Assembly (NCBI GenBank): GCA_025355105.1 | Contig: JANYAE010000122.1 | Coordinates: forward strand, 103,468 to 167,467 | Reading direction: 5' to 3' | DNA length: 64,000 nucleotides | Origin: Pseudomonadota bacterium | GTDB taxonomy: Bacteria; Pseudomonadota; Gammaproteobacteria; Steroidobacterales; Steroidobacteraceae | In this document: positions 1 to 12,061 of the stretch, piece by piece | Numbering within the stretch: position 1 is the first letter of the stretch | Layout: each line of letters opens with the position of its first letter | Position numbers and translations under genes: made by a program | Notes under the pieces: model-generated | Database searches by the model: none | Told to the model about the DNA's origin: nothing | The model's input: only the letters and a program-made list of their open reading frames with translations

Positions 1-26
1 CGGTCACCGACCGCGGCGGCACGACG

Positions 27-1076
27 GTGCTCTCGGAGCGGGCGCAGCGCCTGCTCACGGCGCTCGTCGAGGCCTACATCCGCGACGGCCAGCCGGTGGG
101 CTCGCGAACGCTGACGCGCGAGTCGGGCCTGCCGGTCAGCGCCGCCACCGTCCGCAACGTGATGGCCGACCTCGAGGAATTCGGCTTCGTCGCCTCGCCG
201 CACACTTCCGCCGGGCGCATCCCGACCGACAAGGGCTATCGCTTCTTCGTCGACGCGCTGCTCAAGCTGCGGCCGAGCGGCGACATGGACCGCGACCTGT
301 CGATGGCGCTGCAGCAGCGCTTCGGCGAGCGCGCCGACGATCCGCGTCACCTGATCGCCTCGGCCTCGCAGCTGCTGTCGAATTTCACCCGCCTGGCCGG
401 CGTCGTCACCGTGCCGCGCCAGGCGCATTCGGCGGTCACGCAGATCGAGTTTCTGGCGCTGTCCGAGAACCGCGTGCTCGCGATCCTGGTGGTCAACGGC
501 CGCGAGGTGCAGAACCGCATCCTGCAGGTTGAGCGGCCGTTCAGCAGCGAGGAGTTGCGGCGCGCGGCGAACTTCCTCAACGAGCAGTTCTGCGGCCTCG
601 AGCTCTCCGACGTCCGCGGCCTGCTGCTCGCGCAGCTGCAGGAAACCCGGGCGTCGATGAACCAGATGATGCTGGACGCGATCTCGATGGCACAGAAGAT
701 GTTCGCGCCGGGCGGCGAGGGCGAGCTGCCGATCGACATGGTGATCGCCGGCGAGACCAACCTGATGGGCTTCGCGGAGCTGTCGAACGTCGAGCGGCTG
801 CGGCGCCTGTTCGATGCCTTCACCGAGAAACGTGACATATTGCACCTGCTCGACCAGTGCCTGTCGGCTGACCGGGTGCAGATCTTCATCGGCCACGAAT
901 CCGGCTATCAGATCCTCGACGACTGCAGCGTGGTCACCGCCCCGTACACGGTCGGCAACGAGGTGGTCGGCGTGCTCGGCGTGATCGGGCCGACCCGCAT
1001 GGCCTACGAACGGGTCATCCCGATCGTCGACCTCACTGCGCGGCTGCTCGGCTCGGCCCTCAACCAGAGCCGTTGA
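27..1076 (+). CDS. hrcA: Heat-inducible transcription repressor HrcA
   Basis: HrcA is the repressor that binds CIRCE operators of chaperone genes. The N-terminal winged-helix region (about residues 1-100) has the family's motifs: SERAQRLL, GQPVGSRTL, ATVRNVMADLEE, and SPHTSAGRIPT followed by GYRFFVD. The C-terminal GAF-like part ends near GVIGPTRMAYERVI. The 349 residues match the normal length of about 340-350. The start is uncertain. The GTG at 27 has no visible ribosome binding site and the frame stays open back to the first bases of the window, so the true start may lie outside and the gene may be cut by the left edge. It is the first gene of the heat-shock cluster, 93 bp before grpE. No CIRCE inverted repeat is visible between hrcA and grpE, so any operator would lie upstream of the window. 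Confidence 0.93.
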   Translation: MLSERAQRLLTALVEAYIRDGQPVGSRTLTRESGLPVSAATVRNVMADLEEFGFVASPHTSAGRIPTDKGYRFFVDALLKLRPSGDMDRDLSMALQQRFGERADDPRHLIASASQLLSNFTRLAGVVTVPRQAHSAVTQIEFLALSENRVLAILVVNGREVQNRILQVERPFSSEELRRAANFLNEQFCGLELSDVRGLLLAQLQETRASMNQMMLDAISMAQKMFAPGGEGELPIDMVIAGETNLMGFAELSNVERLRRLFDAFTEKRDILHLLDQCLSADRVQIFIGHESGYQILDDCSVVTAPYTVGNEVVGVLGVIGPTRMAYERVIPIVDLTARLLGSALNQSR

Positions 1077-1089
1077 GAGCCGCCGGGGC

Positions 1090-1116
1090 CTTGAAGTGGG
1101 GCCACGAAGCCCCCAT
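1090..1116 (+). promoter_or_regulatory. Sigma-32 (RpoH) heat-shock promoter before grpE
   Basis: The -35 element CTTGAA (1090-1095) and the -10 element CCCCAT (1111-1116) are separated by exactly 15 bp, which fits the RpoH consensus CTTGAA-N13-17-CCCCATnT. Transcription would start near 1124 and give a leader of about 45 nt before the grpE start at 1170. A short palindrome (GGGGC...GCCCC) lies across the spacer and the -10 region. Seen directly; the sigma-32 assignment follows from the consensus. Confidence 0.85.
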
Positions 1117-1169
1117 CCTCCGCGCCGGCGCGGCCTGAGCCGCGCTCCTGACCCTGCGGAGAGTCCTCG

Positions 1170-1739
1170 ATGACCGACCCCAAGAGCCCCCCGAGCGATG
1201 CGGCGGACGCCGCCGGCCGTGACCCGGACGCCACCGCGGTCCTGGAGGGCGACGCCTTCCGGCCGGAGCTGACGGTGCTGCAGGCGGAGCTGGCCGCGGC
1301 GCGCCACAAGTCCGACGAGAACTTCAACCAGTACGTGCGCGCGCTGGCCGAGTTCGAGAACTTCAGGAAGCGCAGCGCGCGCGATCTGGAGAGCGCCCGT
1401 GCGTATGCGGTCGAGCGCTTCGCCCAGGAGCTCCTGCCGGCGCTGGACGGCTTCGAACTCGCGATCGCGAACGCGGCCCACGCCGACGCCAGGAGCCTGC
1501 TGGAGGGCCAGTCGGCGACCCACCGCCTGCTGCTCAAGGCCTTCGAGAAGGCCGGCATCGCCGAGCTCAACCCGAGCGGCACGGCCTTCAACCCGGCCGA
1601 GCACGAGGCGATGCTGGCCGAGCCGACCAGCGCCCAGGCGCCGAACACCGTGCTGCGCACCATCCAGAAGGGCTACGTGCTGAACGGCCGGGTGCTGCGC
1701 CCGGCGCGGGTCATCGTCGCCCGCGCCCCGGACGCTTGA
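1170..1739 (+). CDS. grpE: Nucleotide exchange factor GrpE
   Basis: GrpE releases ADP from DnaK and works in the DnaK-DnaJ-GrpE cycle in the cytoplasm. The 189-residue protein has a low-complexity acidic N-terminus, then a long helix (around residues 25-70, with YVRALAEFENFRKRSARD, the family's dimerisation helix pattern). It ends in the small beta-domain that contains FNPAEHEAM and the final GYVLNGRVLRPARVIVA. The start ATG is preceded by GGAGAG at a good distance. It lies between hrcA and dnaK and is probably transcribed from the sigma-32 promoter at 1090-1116. Length and motifs are normal. Confidence 0.97.
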   Translation: MTDPKSPPSDAADAAGRDPDATAVLEGDAFRPELTVLQAELAAARHKSDENFNQYVRALAEFENFRKRSARDLESARAYAVERFAQELLPALDGFELAIANAAHADARSLLEGQSATHRLLLKAFEKAGIAELNPSGTAFNPAEHEAMLAEPTSAQAPNTVLRTIQKGYVLNGRVLRPARVIVARAPDA

Positions 1740-1803
1740 GAAGCGCCGCGCCGGCCGCATCTAGGCGGTAACGAATTTCCGATCCCGTTTGAGGAGCGAA
1801 GAC

Positions 1804-3732
1804 ATGGGCAAAGTCATTGGCATCGACCTCGGCACGACCAACTCGTGCGTGGCGATCATGGAGGGCGGCAAGCCCAAGGTCATCGAGAACAGCGAGGGCG
1901 ACCGCACGACCCCGTCGATCGTCGCCTTCACCAAGGATGACGAGGTGCTGGTCGGGCAGTCGGCCAAGCGCCAGGCGGTCACCAATCCGCAGAATACGCT
2001 GTACGCCGTGAAGCGCCTCATCGGCCGCAAGTTCGCCGACGACGTGGTCCAGAAGGACGTCGGGCTGGTGCCCTACAAGGTCGTCAAGGCCGACAACGGC
2101 GACGCCTGGGTGGAGGCGCAGGGCAAGAAGATCGCCCCGCCGGAGGTCTCCGCGCGCGTGCTGATGAAGATGAAGAAGACCGCCGAGGACTACCTTGGCG
2201 AGCCGGTCACCGAGGCGGTGATCACGGTGCCCGCGTACTTCAACGATTCGCAGCGCCAGGCGACCAAGGATGCCGGCCGCATCGCCGGCCTCAACGTCAA
2301 GCGCATCATCAACGAGCCGACCGCGGCTGCGCTCGCCTACGGCCTCGACAAGGAGGCCGCCGGCGACCGCAAGATCGCGGTCTACGATCTGGGCGGCGGC
2401 ACCTTCGACATCTCGATCATCGAGATCGCCGAGGTGGACGGCGAGCGCCAGTTCGAGGTGCTCTCGACCAACGGCGACACCTTCCTCGGTGGCGAGGACT
2501 TCGACCGCCGGATCATCGACTACATCGCCGACGAGTTCCGCAAGGAGTCCGGCGTCGACGTCCGCAAGGACCCGCTCGCGATGCAGCGACTCAAGGAAGC
2601 GGCCGAGAAGACCAAGATCGAGCTCAGCTCAAGTCAGCAGACCGACATCAATCTGCCGTACATCACCGCCGACGCGTCGGGCCCGAAGCACCTCAACGTC
2701 AAGCTGACGCGCGCCAAGCTCGAGTCGCTGGTCGAGGACCTCGTGACGCGCACGATCGGCCCGTGCCGCACGGCGGTCAAGGACGCCGGCGTCTCGCTCA
2801 CCGACATCGCCGAGGTGATTCAGGTCGGCGGCCAGACGCGCATGCCGCTGGTGCAGAAGGCGGTCAAGGACTTCTTCGGCAAGGAGCCGCGCAAGGACGT
2901 CAACCCGGACGAGGCGGTGGCCGTCGGCGCCGCGATCCAGGGCGGCGTGCTGTCGGGCGAGGTCAAGGACGTGCTGCTGCTCGACGTGACGCCGCTGTCG
3001 CTCGGCATCGAGACGCTCGGCGGCGTCATGACCAAGCTGATCGAGAAGAACACCACCATTCCGACCAAGGCGACCCAGGTGTTCTCGACCGCCGACGACA
3101 GCCAGCCGGCGGTGACGATCCACGTGCTGCAGGGCGAGCGCGACCGCTCCGGCGACAACAAGTCGCTCGGTCGCTTCGACCTCTCTGACATCCCGCCGGC
3201 GCCGCGCGGCATGCCGCAGATCGAGGTCACCTTCGACATCGACGCGAACGGCATCCTGCACGTCTCGGCCAAGGACAAGGGCACCGGCAAGGAGCAGAAG
3301 ATCGTCATCAAGGCCTCGTCGGGCCTGTCGGAGGACGAGATCAAGCGGATGGTCAAGGACGCCGAGGCGCACGCCGCGGAGGACAAGAAGTTCCGTGAGC
3401 TGGTCGAGACGCGCAACCGCGCGGATGCGCTCGCGCACCAGGTCGAGAAGTCGCTCAAGGACCTCGGCGACAAGGTCACGGGCGAGGATCGCGCCAAGAT
3501 CGAGTCCGCGCTCGGCGACCTCAAGACCGCGATGACGGCCGACGACAAGGAGGCGATCGACCGCAAGGCCGAGGCGCTGTCGACCGCCGCCGGCGAGGTG
3601 CTGCAGCGGGCCTCCGCAGCCGGCGCCGAGGCGGCCGCGGGCGCCGCGCCCGGCGCTGGCGCCAAGCCCGGCAACGAGGATGTCCTCGACGCCGAGTTCG
3701 AGGAAGTGAAGGGCAAGGACCGCAAGGCCTGA
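1804..3732 (+). CDS. dnaK: Chaperone DnaK (Hsp70)
   Basis: ATP-dependent Hsp70 chaperone, 642 residues. The nucleotide-binding domain begins [12 protein letters not shown] and contains the second phosphate loop [11 protein letters not shown] and the VGGQTRMP segment. The substrate-binding domain has [14 protein letters not shown] and the lid follows. The C-terminus ends in a [12 protein letters not shown] tail, typical of proteobacterial DnaK. I chose the ATG at 1804 ([10 protein letters not shown]) rather than an in-frame ATG at 1789, because GAGGAG lies just before it and family members begin here. It is the third gene of the cluster and is followed by a strong hairpin before dnaJ. Confidence 0.99.
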   Translation: MGKVIGIDLGTTNSCVAIMEGGKPKVIENSEGDRTTPSIVAFTKDDEVLVGQSAKRQAVTNPQNTLYAVKRLIGRKFADDVVQKDVGLVPYKVVKADNGDAWVEAQGKKIAPPEVSARVLMKMKKTAEDYLGEPVTEAVITVPAYFNDSQRQATKDAGRIAGLNVKRIINEPTAAALAYGLDKEAAGDRKIAVYDLGGGTFDISIIEIAEVDGERQFEVLSTNGDTFLGGEDFDRRIIDYIADEFRKESGVDVRKDPLAMQRLKEAAEKTKIELSSSQQTDINLPYITADASGPKHLNVKLTRAKLESLVEDLVTRTIGPCRTAVKDAGVSLTDIAEVIQVGGQTRMPLVQKAVKDFFGKEPRKDVNPDEAVAVGAAIQGGVLSGEVKDVLLLDVTPLSLGIETLGGVMTKLIEKNTTIPTKATQVFSTADDSQPAVTIHVLQGERDRSGDNKSLGRFDLSDIPPAPRGMPQIEVTFDIDANGILHVSAKDKGTGKEQKIVIKASSGLSEDEIKRMVKDAEAHAAEDKKFRELVETRNRADALAHQVEKSLKDLGDKVTGEDRAKIESALGDLKTAMTADDKEAIDRKAEALSTAAGEVLQRASAAGAEAAAGAAPGAGAKPGNEDVLDAEFEEVKGKDRKA

Positions 3733-3760
3733 CGGCCGTCGGTCCGGTATAACTGGAAAC

Positions 3761-3789
3761 GCCGCCGCGGGTCACGCACCCGCGGCGGC
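3761..3789 (+). promoter_or_regulatory. Perfect 11-bp hairpin between dnaK and dnaJ
   Basis: GCCGCCGCGGG (3761-3771) and CCCGCGGCGGC (3779-3789) are perfectly complementary around a 7-nt loop. No run of T follows, so it is not a normal intrinsic terminator. Intercistronic hairpins at this place are known in other bacteria to stabilise dnaK mRNA or to lower dnaJ expression; that role here is inference. Confidence 0.6.
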
Positions 3790-3813
3790 GCGGTCGTTGG
3801 GGCGTGAGGGTGC

Positions 3814-4938
3814 ATGGCGAAGCGCGACTACTACCAGGTCCTCGAGCTCGAGTGCACGGCGACCGACGCCGACATCAAGAAGGCCTACCGCCGCCTCGCG
3901 ATGAAGCACCACCCGGACCGCAACTCCGGTGACGCCACCTCCGAGGAATCCTTCAAGGAAGCCAAGGAGGCCTACGAGGCCCTGTCCGACCCGCAGAAGC
4001 GCGCGGCCTACGACCAGTTCGGCCACGCCGGCCTCGAGCAGGGTCGCGGCCACGGCGTCGACCCCGGCGAGGTGTTCGGCGACATCTTCGGCGAGGTGTT
4101 CGGCGACATATTCGGCGGCGGTCGGCGCGGCGGCCGGCAGGTGTTCCGCGGCGCGGACCTGCGCTACGAGCTCGAGCTCGAGCTCGAGCAGGCGGTCTTC
4201 GGTCACGCCGCCGAGATCGAGCTGACCACGCTCGCCGAGTGCGAGACCTGCGCCGGCAGCGGCGCCGCCAAGGGCAGCACGCCGACCCGCTGCACGACCT
4301 GCGGCGGCGTCGGCCAGGTGCGGATGCAGCAGGGCTTCTTCGCGGTGCAGCAGACCTGTCCGCGCTGCAAGGGCCGCGGCAACATCATCGAGCAGCCCTG
4401 CGACAGCTGCTACGGCCAGGGCCGCGTGCGCCGCGCGCGCACGCTGCAGGTCAAGGTGCCGGCGGGCGTCGACAGTGGCGATCGCATCCGGCTGTCCGGC
4501 GAAGGCGAAGCGGGCCGCAACGGTGGCCCGCCGGGCGACCTGTACGTCGAAGTCGCGGTCCGCAAGCATGAGATCTTCGAGCGCGAGGGCGCCGACCTCT
4601 CCTGCGAGGTGCCGATCGCGTTCACGATCGCGGCGCTCGGCGGCGAGGTGGAGGTGCCGACGCTCGGTGGCCACGCGGCGATCAAGGTGCCGTCGGAGAC
4701 GCAGTCCGGGCGGGTGTTCCGCCTCAAGGGACAGGGCGTACGGCCGGTCCGCGGCGGCCCGACCGGCGATCTCTTTTGCCGGGTGGTCGTCGAGACGCCG
4801 GTCAACCTGTCCGGCGAGCAGAAGGAGCTCTTGAAGAAGCTCGACTCCTCGCTGAAGAAGAGCCCCAAGCAGCACAATCCGCGCGAGGCCGGCTGGCTCG
4901 ACGGCGTCAAGAAGTTCTTCGAGAGCATCGGCCAATGA
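3814..4938 (+). CDS. dnaJ: Co-chaperone DnaJ (Hsp40)
   Basis: DnaJ delivers substrates to DnaK and stimulates its ATPase. The order of parts is standard: J-domain (residues 1-70) with the HPD motif in KHHPDRN, a Gly/Phe-rich linker with repeats such as [19 protein letters not shown], and a zinc-binding domain with four CxxCxGxG motifs ([32 protein letters not shown]). Two C-terminal beta domains follow. The length of 374 residues is normal. GAGGG precedes the ATG. Its stop codon overlaps the dapB start by 4 bp (ATGA), so the two are translationally coupled. Confidence 0.99.
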   Translation: MAKRDYYQVLELECTATDADIKKAYRRLAMKHHPDRNSGDATSEESFKEAKEAYEALSDPQKRAAYDQFGHAGLEQGRGHGVDPGEVFGDIFGEVFGDIFGGGRRGGRQVFRGADLRYELELELEQAVFGHAAEIELTTLAECETCAGSGAAKGSTPTRCTTCGGVGQVRMQQGFFAVQQTCPRCKGRGNIIEQPCDSCYGQGRVRRARTLQVKVPAGVDSGDRIRLSGEGEAGRNGGPPGDLYVEVAVRKHEIFEREGADLSCEVPIAFTIAALGGEVEVPTLGGHAAIKVPSETQSGRVFRLKGQGVRPVRGGPTGDLFCRVVVETPVNLSGEQKELLKKLDSSLKKSPKQHNPREAGWLDGVKKFFESIGQ

Positions 4939-5768
4939 GCGCCACCAGCGCCTCGCTCGCTCCGGTCCGGATCGCGCTGCTCGGCGCTACCGGCCGGATG
5001 GGCCGCAGCCTGATTCACGCGATTCACGACAGCACCGACTTCGAGCTCGTCGGCGCGCTCGCCTCGCCCGAAAGCCCGGCGCTCGGGCGCGACGTCGGTG
5101 AGATCGCCTCGCTCGGGCGAAACTTCGGCACGCCGCTCAGCGCCGACCGGCTGGTCGCGCTCGCCAGCGCCGAGGTCGCCCTCGACTTCACCGTCGCCAG
5201 CGCGGTCGGCGCCAACATCGCCGCCTGCGCGGCGCGCGGCTGCGCGCTGCTGGTCGGCACGACCGGGCTCGACGGCGCGACGCTGGATGCGCTAGAGGCC
5301 GCGGCCGGCCGGATCGCGGTGCTCAAGGCGGCGAACACCAGCCTCGGCGTCAATCTGCTGGCGCGGCTCGTCGAGCAGGCGGCGGCGGCACTGCCGGCCG
5401 ACTACGACATAGAGATCGTGGAGGCGCACCATCGCTACAAGCTCGACGCGCCGTCCGGCACGGCGCTCGCGCTCGGCGAGGCCGCGGCCTCCGGCCGCGG
5501 CTCGGAGCTGCGCGAGATCGGCGTCACCGAACGCGCCGGGCGCAACGCCGCGCGCCGCGAGGGCTCGATCGGCTTTGCGTCGCTGCGCGGCGGCGACATC
5601 GTCGGCGACCACACGGTGGTGTTCGCCGGTCCCGGCGAGCGGCTTGAGCTCACGCACCGGGCCCATGACCGCATGACCTTCGCCTACGGGGCGCTGCGCG
5701 CCGCCGAGTGGCTGCGCGGGCGCGGCCCGGGGCGCTACGCGATGGCCGACGTCCTCAACCTCGGCTGA
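4935..5768 (+). CDS. dapB: 4-hydroxy-tetrahydrodipicolinate reductase
   Basis: DapB reduces the dihydrodipicolinate precursor with NAD(P)H in the diaminopimelate/lysine pathway, in the cytoplasm. The 277-residue protein starts with a short tail and then the Rossmann motif GATGRMGR. The catalytic region [16 protein letters not shown] holds the paired histidines and the lysine of the family, and [12 protein letters not shown] follows. I chose the ATG at 4935 because it overlaps the dnaJ stop (ATGA) and family members start here; the longer frame that begins inside dnaJ is a shadow. The dapB-carA-carB-greA order is known from other gammaproteobacteria. Confidence 0.97.
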   Translation: MSATSASLAPVRIALLGATGRMGRSLIHAIHDSTDFELVGALASPESPALGRDVGEIASLGRNFGTPLSADRLVALASAEVALDFTVASAVGANIAACAARGCALLVGTTGLDGATLDALEAAAGRIAVLKAANTSLGVNLLARLVEQAAAALPADYDIEIVEAHHRYKLDAPSGTALALGEAAASGRGSELREIGVTERAGRNAARREGSIGFASLRGGDIVGDHTVVFAGPGERLELTHRAHDRMTFAYGALRAAEWLRGRGPGRYAMADVLNLG

Positions 5769-6191
5769 TTCCGACCGGGCGGCTGCCCGCTGTCCGCCGG
5801 CAGCGGCCGGACCCGTTGACGGGGCCTGCCGCGCGTCGCTGCCGCCCGCTTTGTCGTCGAGCACGCCGGCGTGGCGCGTGACTCCGGGACCGAGCGCGAA
5901 CTCCGGCCGCCTGGACGGCGAACAGCCGCGCCGAGAGCGCCTGCCCGGCGCTGCCCGACGGCCGTCGCGCGCGGCGCGCGGCGCGGCCTCGAAGGCGCCG
6001 CTCAGGGGGCGCTGCGGGGGTTGCGCCGCGCGGGCCGTCGACGGCTCCTAGACACGGCTGCTGGCGACCGGGAAAGTGCGCGTAAAGCTTTGCTGGATCA
6101 TCAGCCTATGCCGGCTTATTGATGCGAAACATTGGCCGGGCATGGCGGCCGCGCACGGCGTCGTGACGAGCGCCGGCGAGCGCCATGCGGA
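5769..6191. other. Intergenic stretch after dapB, no gene seen
   Basis: About 420 bp of very GC-rich sequence with short GC-only inverted repeats just after the dapB stop (for example CGGGC-GGCT-GCCCG) and no T-tract. The open frames here are rich in Arg, Ala and Pro and lack a ribosome binding site. I see no RNA gene. The composition becomes less GC-rich from about 6,080 towards the carA promoter. Confidence 0.5.
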
Positions 6192-6220
6192 TGGACGTTG
6201 CACGCGCTCTAAAGTAAAGT
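6192..6220 (+). promoter_or_regulatory. Candidate sigma-70 promoter for carAB
   Basis: TGGACG (6192-6197) and TAAAGT (6215-6220) each match four of six consensus bases and are 17 bp apart. Transcription would start near 6227 and would include the hairpin at 6252-6288. It is moderate as a promoter, but its place just before a structured leader supports it. Confidence 0.4.
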
Positions 6221-6251
6221 CGCGTTCCGGTTCTGATGACGAATTCCCATG

Positions 6252-6304
6252 AAGCGGGCGGAGTCCAACAGCGCGACTCCACCCGCTTTGGTTTATCTGG
6301 AGTC
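6252..6304 (+). promoter_or_regulatory. carAB leader with two mutually exclusive hairpins (attenuator-like)
   Basis: Arm AAGCGGGCGGAGT (6252-6264) pairs with ACTCCACCCGCTT (6276-6288) in a 13-bp stem with one C/A mismatch, followed directly by TTTGGTTT, which resembles an intrinsic terminator. A downstream segment TGGAGTC (6298-6304) is perfectly complementary to GACTCCA (6275-6281) inside the 3' arm, so the two structures cannot form together. The block GGAGTC therefore occurs twice and competes for one GACTCC. Control of carAB by pyrimidine or arginine supply is known in relatives; that this leader does it is inference. Confidence 0.6.
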
Positions 6305-6399
6305 GGCAGACCGGGTTCCCGTCCAACGTCACCTCATCCCGAGGGCCACGGGAGGGTGCGCCGCGACGGCCGGATGCCGGTGACCCGGTGGAGATCCGC

Positions 6400-7596
6400 G
6401 TGACGACACCCGCAGTACTCGCCCTGGAAGACGGAACGGTCTTCCGGGGTATTTCCATCGGTGCCAAGGGCAATACCACCGGCGAAGTCGTCTTCAATAC
6501 CGCGATGACCGGCTACCAGGAAATCCTGACCGACCCGTCCTACGCCCGCCAGATCGTCACGCTGACCTATCCGCACATCGGCAACACCGGCGCGACGCCT
6601 GAGGACCTCGAGTCCGGCGCGATCTACTGCGCCGGTCTCGTGATCCGCGACCTGCCGCTGCTGCACTCCAGCTGGCGCGCTGCCGAGTCGCTGCAGAGTT
6701 TCCTCAAGCGCGGCAAGCTGGTCGCGATCGCCGACATCGACACCCGCCAGCTGACGCGGATCCTGCGCGAGAAGGGCGCGCTCGCCGGTTGCATCATGAC
6801 CGGCGACACGGTCGATGCGGCGGCGGCGGTCCGCGCGGCGAAGAAGTTTCCGGGCCTGAAGGGCATGGACCTCGCCAAGGTGGTCTCGGCGAAGCGCTCG
6901 TACCAGTGGAACGACGGCACGCACTTCGACGGTGCCGCCGAGCGGCCGGTGCGCGCTGCGCAGCGCCTTCACGTCGTCGCCCACGACTTCGGCATCAAGC
7001 GCAACATCCTGCGACTGCTCGCCGATCACGGTTGCCGCGTGACCGTGGTGCCGGCGCAGACCCCGGCGGCGACTGTGCTCGAGCTGCACCCGGACGGAAT
7101 CTTCCTCTCGAACGGCCCGGGCGACCCGGAGCCGTGCGACTACGCGATCAGCGCGATCCGCGAGTACCTCGAAACCGACGTGCCGGTGTTCGGCATCTGC
7201 CTCGGTCACCAGCTGCTCGGTCTCGCCGCCGGTGGGCGCACCCTGAAGATGAAGTTCGGCCACCACGGTGCGAACCATCCGGTGCAGGAGCTCGACACCG
7301 GCCGGGTGCTGATCACCAGCCAGAACCATGGCTTCGCGGTCGACGAGTCGTCGCTGCCGCCGAACGTGCGCGCCACACACCGTTCGCTGTTCGACGGCTC
7401 GCTGCAGGGCCTCGAGCTCACCGATCGCGCCGCCTTCAGCTTCCAGGGCCACCCGGAGGCGAGCCCGGGGCCGCACGACATGGCGGGGCTGTTCGAGCAC
7501 TTCGTGCACCTGATGCTGCGCCGGCTGCAGTCGCAGCTGCGCACTCGCGAGGTCAGCAAGGCGGCCCCCCAACAGACTGGCGTCACCGAAGGCTGA
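6400..7596 (+). CDS. carA: Carbamoyl-phosphate synthase small (glutaminase) subunit
   Basis: CarA hydrolyses glutamine and passes ammonia to CarB for carbamoyl phosphate, used for arginine and pyrimidines. The N-terminal domain begins [14 protein letters not shown]. The class I amidotransferase domain (about residues 190-380) has the nucleophile elbow [11 protein letters not shown] with the catalytic Cys, and the His/Glu pair in [14 protein letters not shown] prefer the GTG at 6400 to the in-frame GTG at 6388, because GGAG lies 6 nt before 6400 and the protein then begins [12 protein letters not shown] like family members. It gives 398 residues. A long leader with attenuator-like hairpins precedes it; carB follows after 18 bp. 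Confidence 0.97.
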   Translation: MTTPAVLALEDGTVFRGISIGAKGNTTGEVVFNTAMTGYQEILTDPSYARQIVTLTYPHIGNTGATPEDLESGAIYCAGLVIRDLPLLHSSWRAAESLQSFLKRGKLVAIADIDTRQLTRILREKGALAGCIMTGDTVDAAAAVRAAKKFPGLKGMDLAKVVSAKRSYQWNDGTHFDGAAERPVRAAQRLHVVAHDFGIKRNILRLLADHGCRVTVVPAQTPAATVLELHPDGIFLSNGPGDPEPCDYAISAIREYLETDVPVFGICLGHQLLGLAAGGRTLKMKFGHHGANHPVQELDTGRVLITSQNHGFAVDESSLPPNVRATHRSLFDGSLQGLELTDRAAFSFQGHPEASPGPHDMAGLFEHFVHLMLRRLQSQLRTREVSKAAPQQTGVTEG

Positions 7597-7614
7597 GGCA
7601 CCACAGACCCCACC

Positions 7615-10835
<3,221 letters not shown>

Positions 10836-10839
<4 letters not shown>

Positions 10840-11312
10840 AGCGCAGTCCCATCACCGTGCGTGGCGCCGAGCGCCTGCGCGCGGAGCTCAAGCGGCTGAA
10901 GTCCGTAGAACGTCCGGCCGTCATCAAGGCGATCGCCGAGGCGCGCGGCCATGGCGATCTGTCGGAGAACGCCGAGTACCACGCGGCCCGCGATCAGCAG
11001 GGCTTCATCGAGGGCCGGATCAACGAGATCGAGAGCCGGCTGTCGCACACCGAGATCATCGATGTCTCGAAGCTACCGCAGACCGGCAAGGTCGTGTTCG
11101 GCACGACCGTCGAGCTCGAGGGCACCGAGGACGGCATCCGGGTCACCTACCAGGTAGTCGGCGAGGATGAGGCGGACATCCGCCAGGGGCTGATCGCGAT
11201 CACCTCGCCCATCGCGCGCGCGCTGGTCGGCAAGGAGCAGGGCGACACGGTCGACGTGCAGGCGCCGGGCGGCGTGCGCTCCTACGAGATCGTCAAGGTC
11301 AAGTACGAGTGA
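10836..11312 (+). CDS. greA: Transcription elongation factor GreA
   Basis: GreA rescues backtracked RNA polymerase by stimulating transcript cleavage. The 158-residue protein has the N-terminal coiled coil, with [17 protein letters not shown] holding the acidic tip residues, and a C-terminal FKBP-like domain. The start is a GTG that overlaps the carB stop (GTGA), so it is coupled to carB, as in other gammaproteobacteria with dapB-carAB-greA. Length and motifs are normal. Confidence 0.97.
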
Positions 11313-11722
11313 GACTGGCGAGGCGGCTGCTGCTCGCGTTCTGGGCCGGGCTGCTGCTGACGCTGGGCGCGGTGGTCGCGCCGACGCTGTTCGCGGTGCT
11401 CGCCGACCGCCCGCTTGCCGGCTTCATCGCCGGCAACCTGTTCCGCTCCGCCACCGTGATCTCGGCCGCGATCGCGGCACTGCTGGCCGGGCTCGCAGCG
11501 CGGGCCGGCGGCGAGCAGGTGCGGTCGCGGCAGGCCGAGGCCGCGGTGCCGGCGGTGCTGCTGTCGATCAGCGAGTGGCTCGTCCGGCCGCTGCTCGAGG
11601 CGGCGCGCGCCGGCGGCACCGGCGGCGGCGCCTTCGCGGCCTGGCACGCGGTCTCGAGCGGACTCTACTGGCTGGCGACCGTGGTGGTGGTGGTCGCGGT
11701 GGTGCGCGAGCTGCGCAGCTAG
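11309..11722 (+). CDS. DUF4149-type small membrane protein
   Basis: A 137-residue hydrophobic protein with about four predicted membrane helices: residues 4-26, 35-60, a middle helix near 78-95 and a last one near 113-133. The pattern [20 protein letters not shown] near the N-terminus resembles the DUF4149 family found beside greA or yhbY in gammaproteobacteria. Function is unknown. The GTG start overlaps the greA stop by 4 bp, so it is the last gene of the carAB-greA transcript. It ends 4 bp into the end of yhbY, which converges from the other strand. Confidence 0.75.
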   Translation: MRLARRLLLAFWAGLLLTLGAVVAPTLFAVLADRPLAGFIAGNLFRSATVISAAIAALLAGLAARAGGEQVRSRQAEAAVPAVLLSISEWLVRPLLEAARAGGTGGGAFAAWHAVSSGLYWLATVVVVVAVVRELRS

Positions 11723-12015
11723 TCCGGCAGCACGATCCGCGACAGCTTCGGGTTCGGCCTGAAGAACAGCCCCACGTTGCCGATGCGCTGCACGAGCGCG
11801 CTCGACGTGCGCGTGGCGAGCGTCGCGAAGGCGGTGTCGCGCGCGGCGCGATCGCCGAGGCGCGCCTTGGCCTTCACCAGCTCGTGGTCGCTGAGTGCGC
11901 GTTCCATCTCGGCGGCCACGGCGTCGGTGAGCCCGGCGTTGCCGAGCGTGACCAAGGGATGCAGCGGATGGCCGAGCCGGCGCAGGTGTTTCTTCTGGCG
12001 TTCGTTCAGGTTCAT
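11719..12015 (-). CDS. yhbY: Ribosome assembly RNA-binding protein YhbY
   Basis: A 98-residue single CRM (CRS1-YhbY) domain protein that associates with the large ribosomal subunit precursor. It starts MNLNERQKKHLRRLGH. The middle has PLVTLGNAGLTDAVAAEM, matching the G-x-x-G-containing RNA-binding loop region, and the end is IGNVGLFFRPNPKLSRI. I chose the ATG at 12015; an upstream in-frame ATG would add 21 unrelated residues and run into rlmE. It is divergent from rlmE with only 46 bp between the two starts, and a perfect TATAAT lies just before its ATG. Confidence 0.93.
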   Translation of the reverse strand: MNLNERQKKHLRRLGHPLHPLVTLGNAGLTDAVAAEMERALSDHELVKAKARLGDRAARDTAFATLATRTSSALVQRIGNVGLFFRPNPKLSRIVLPD

Positions 12016-12021
12016 GCACAC

Positions 12022-12027
12022 ATTATA
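12022..12027 (-). promoter_or_regulatory. Perfect -10 TATAAT immediately before yhbY
   Basis: Read on the minus strand, TATAAT lies 6 nt before the yhbY ATG (12015). Initiation about 7 nt downstream would fall at or next to the ATG, so the transcript would be leaderless or nearly so. No good -35 element is visible 16-18 bp upstream. The 46-bp gap must also hold the start region of rlmE. Confidence 0.45.
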
Positions 12028-12061
12028 GGGATGGCCAGGGCGGCCACGGTGCGAGGCTTCG

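Noticed and set aside
1077..1169. CIRCE operator before grpE
   Set aside because: No TTAGCACTC-N9-GAGTGCTAA-like repeat is present; the only symmetrical sequence is the short GGGGC/GCCCC around the sigma-32 spacer.
6249..6383. Possible 44-residue leader peptide through the carAB leader hairpin
   Set aside because: The ATG at 6,249 lacks a ribosome binding site, and the peptide has no run of Arg or other regulatory codons; the overlap with the hairpin may be chance.
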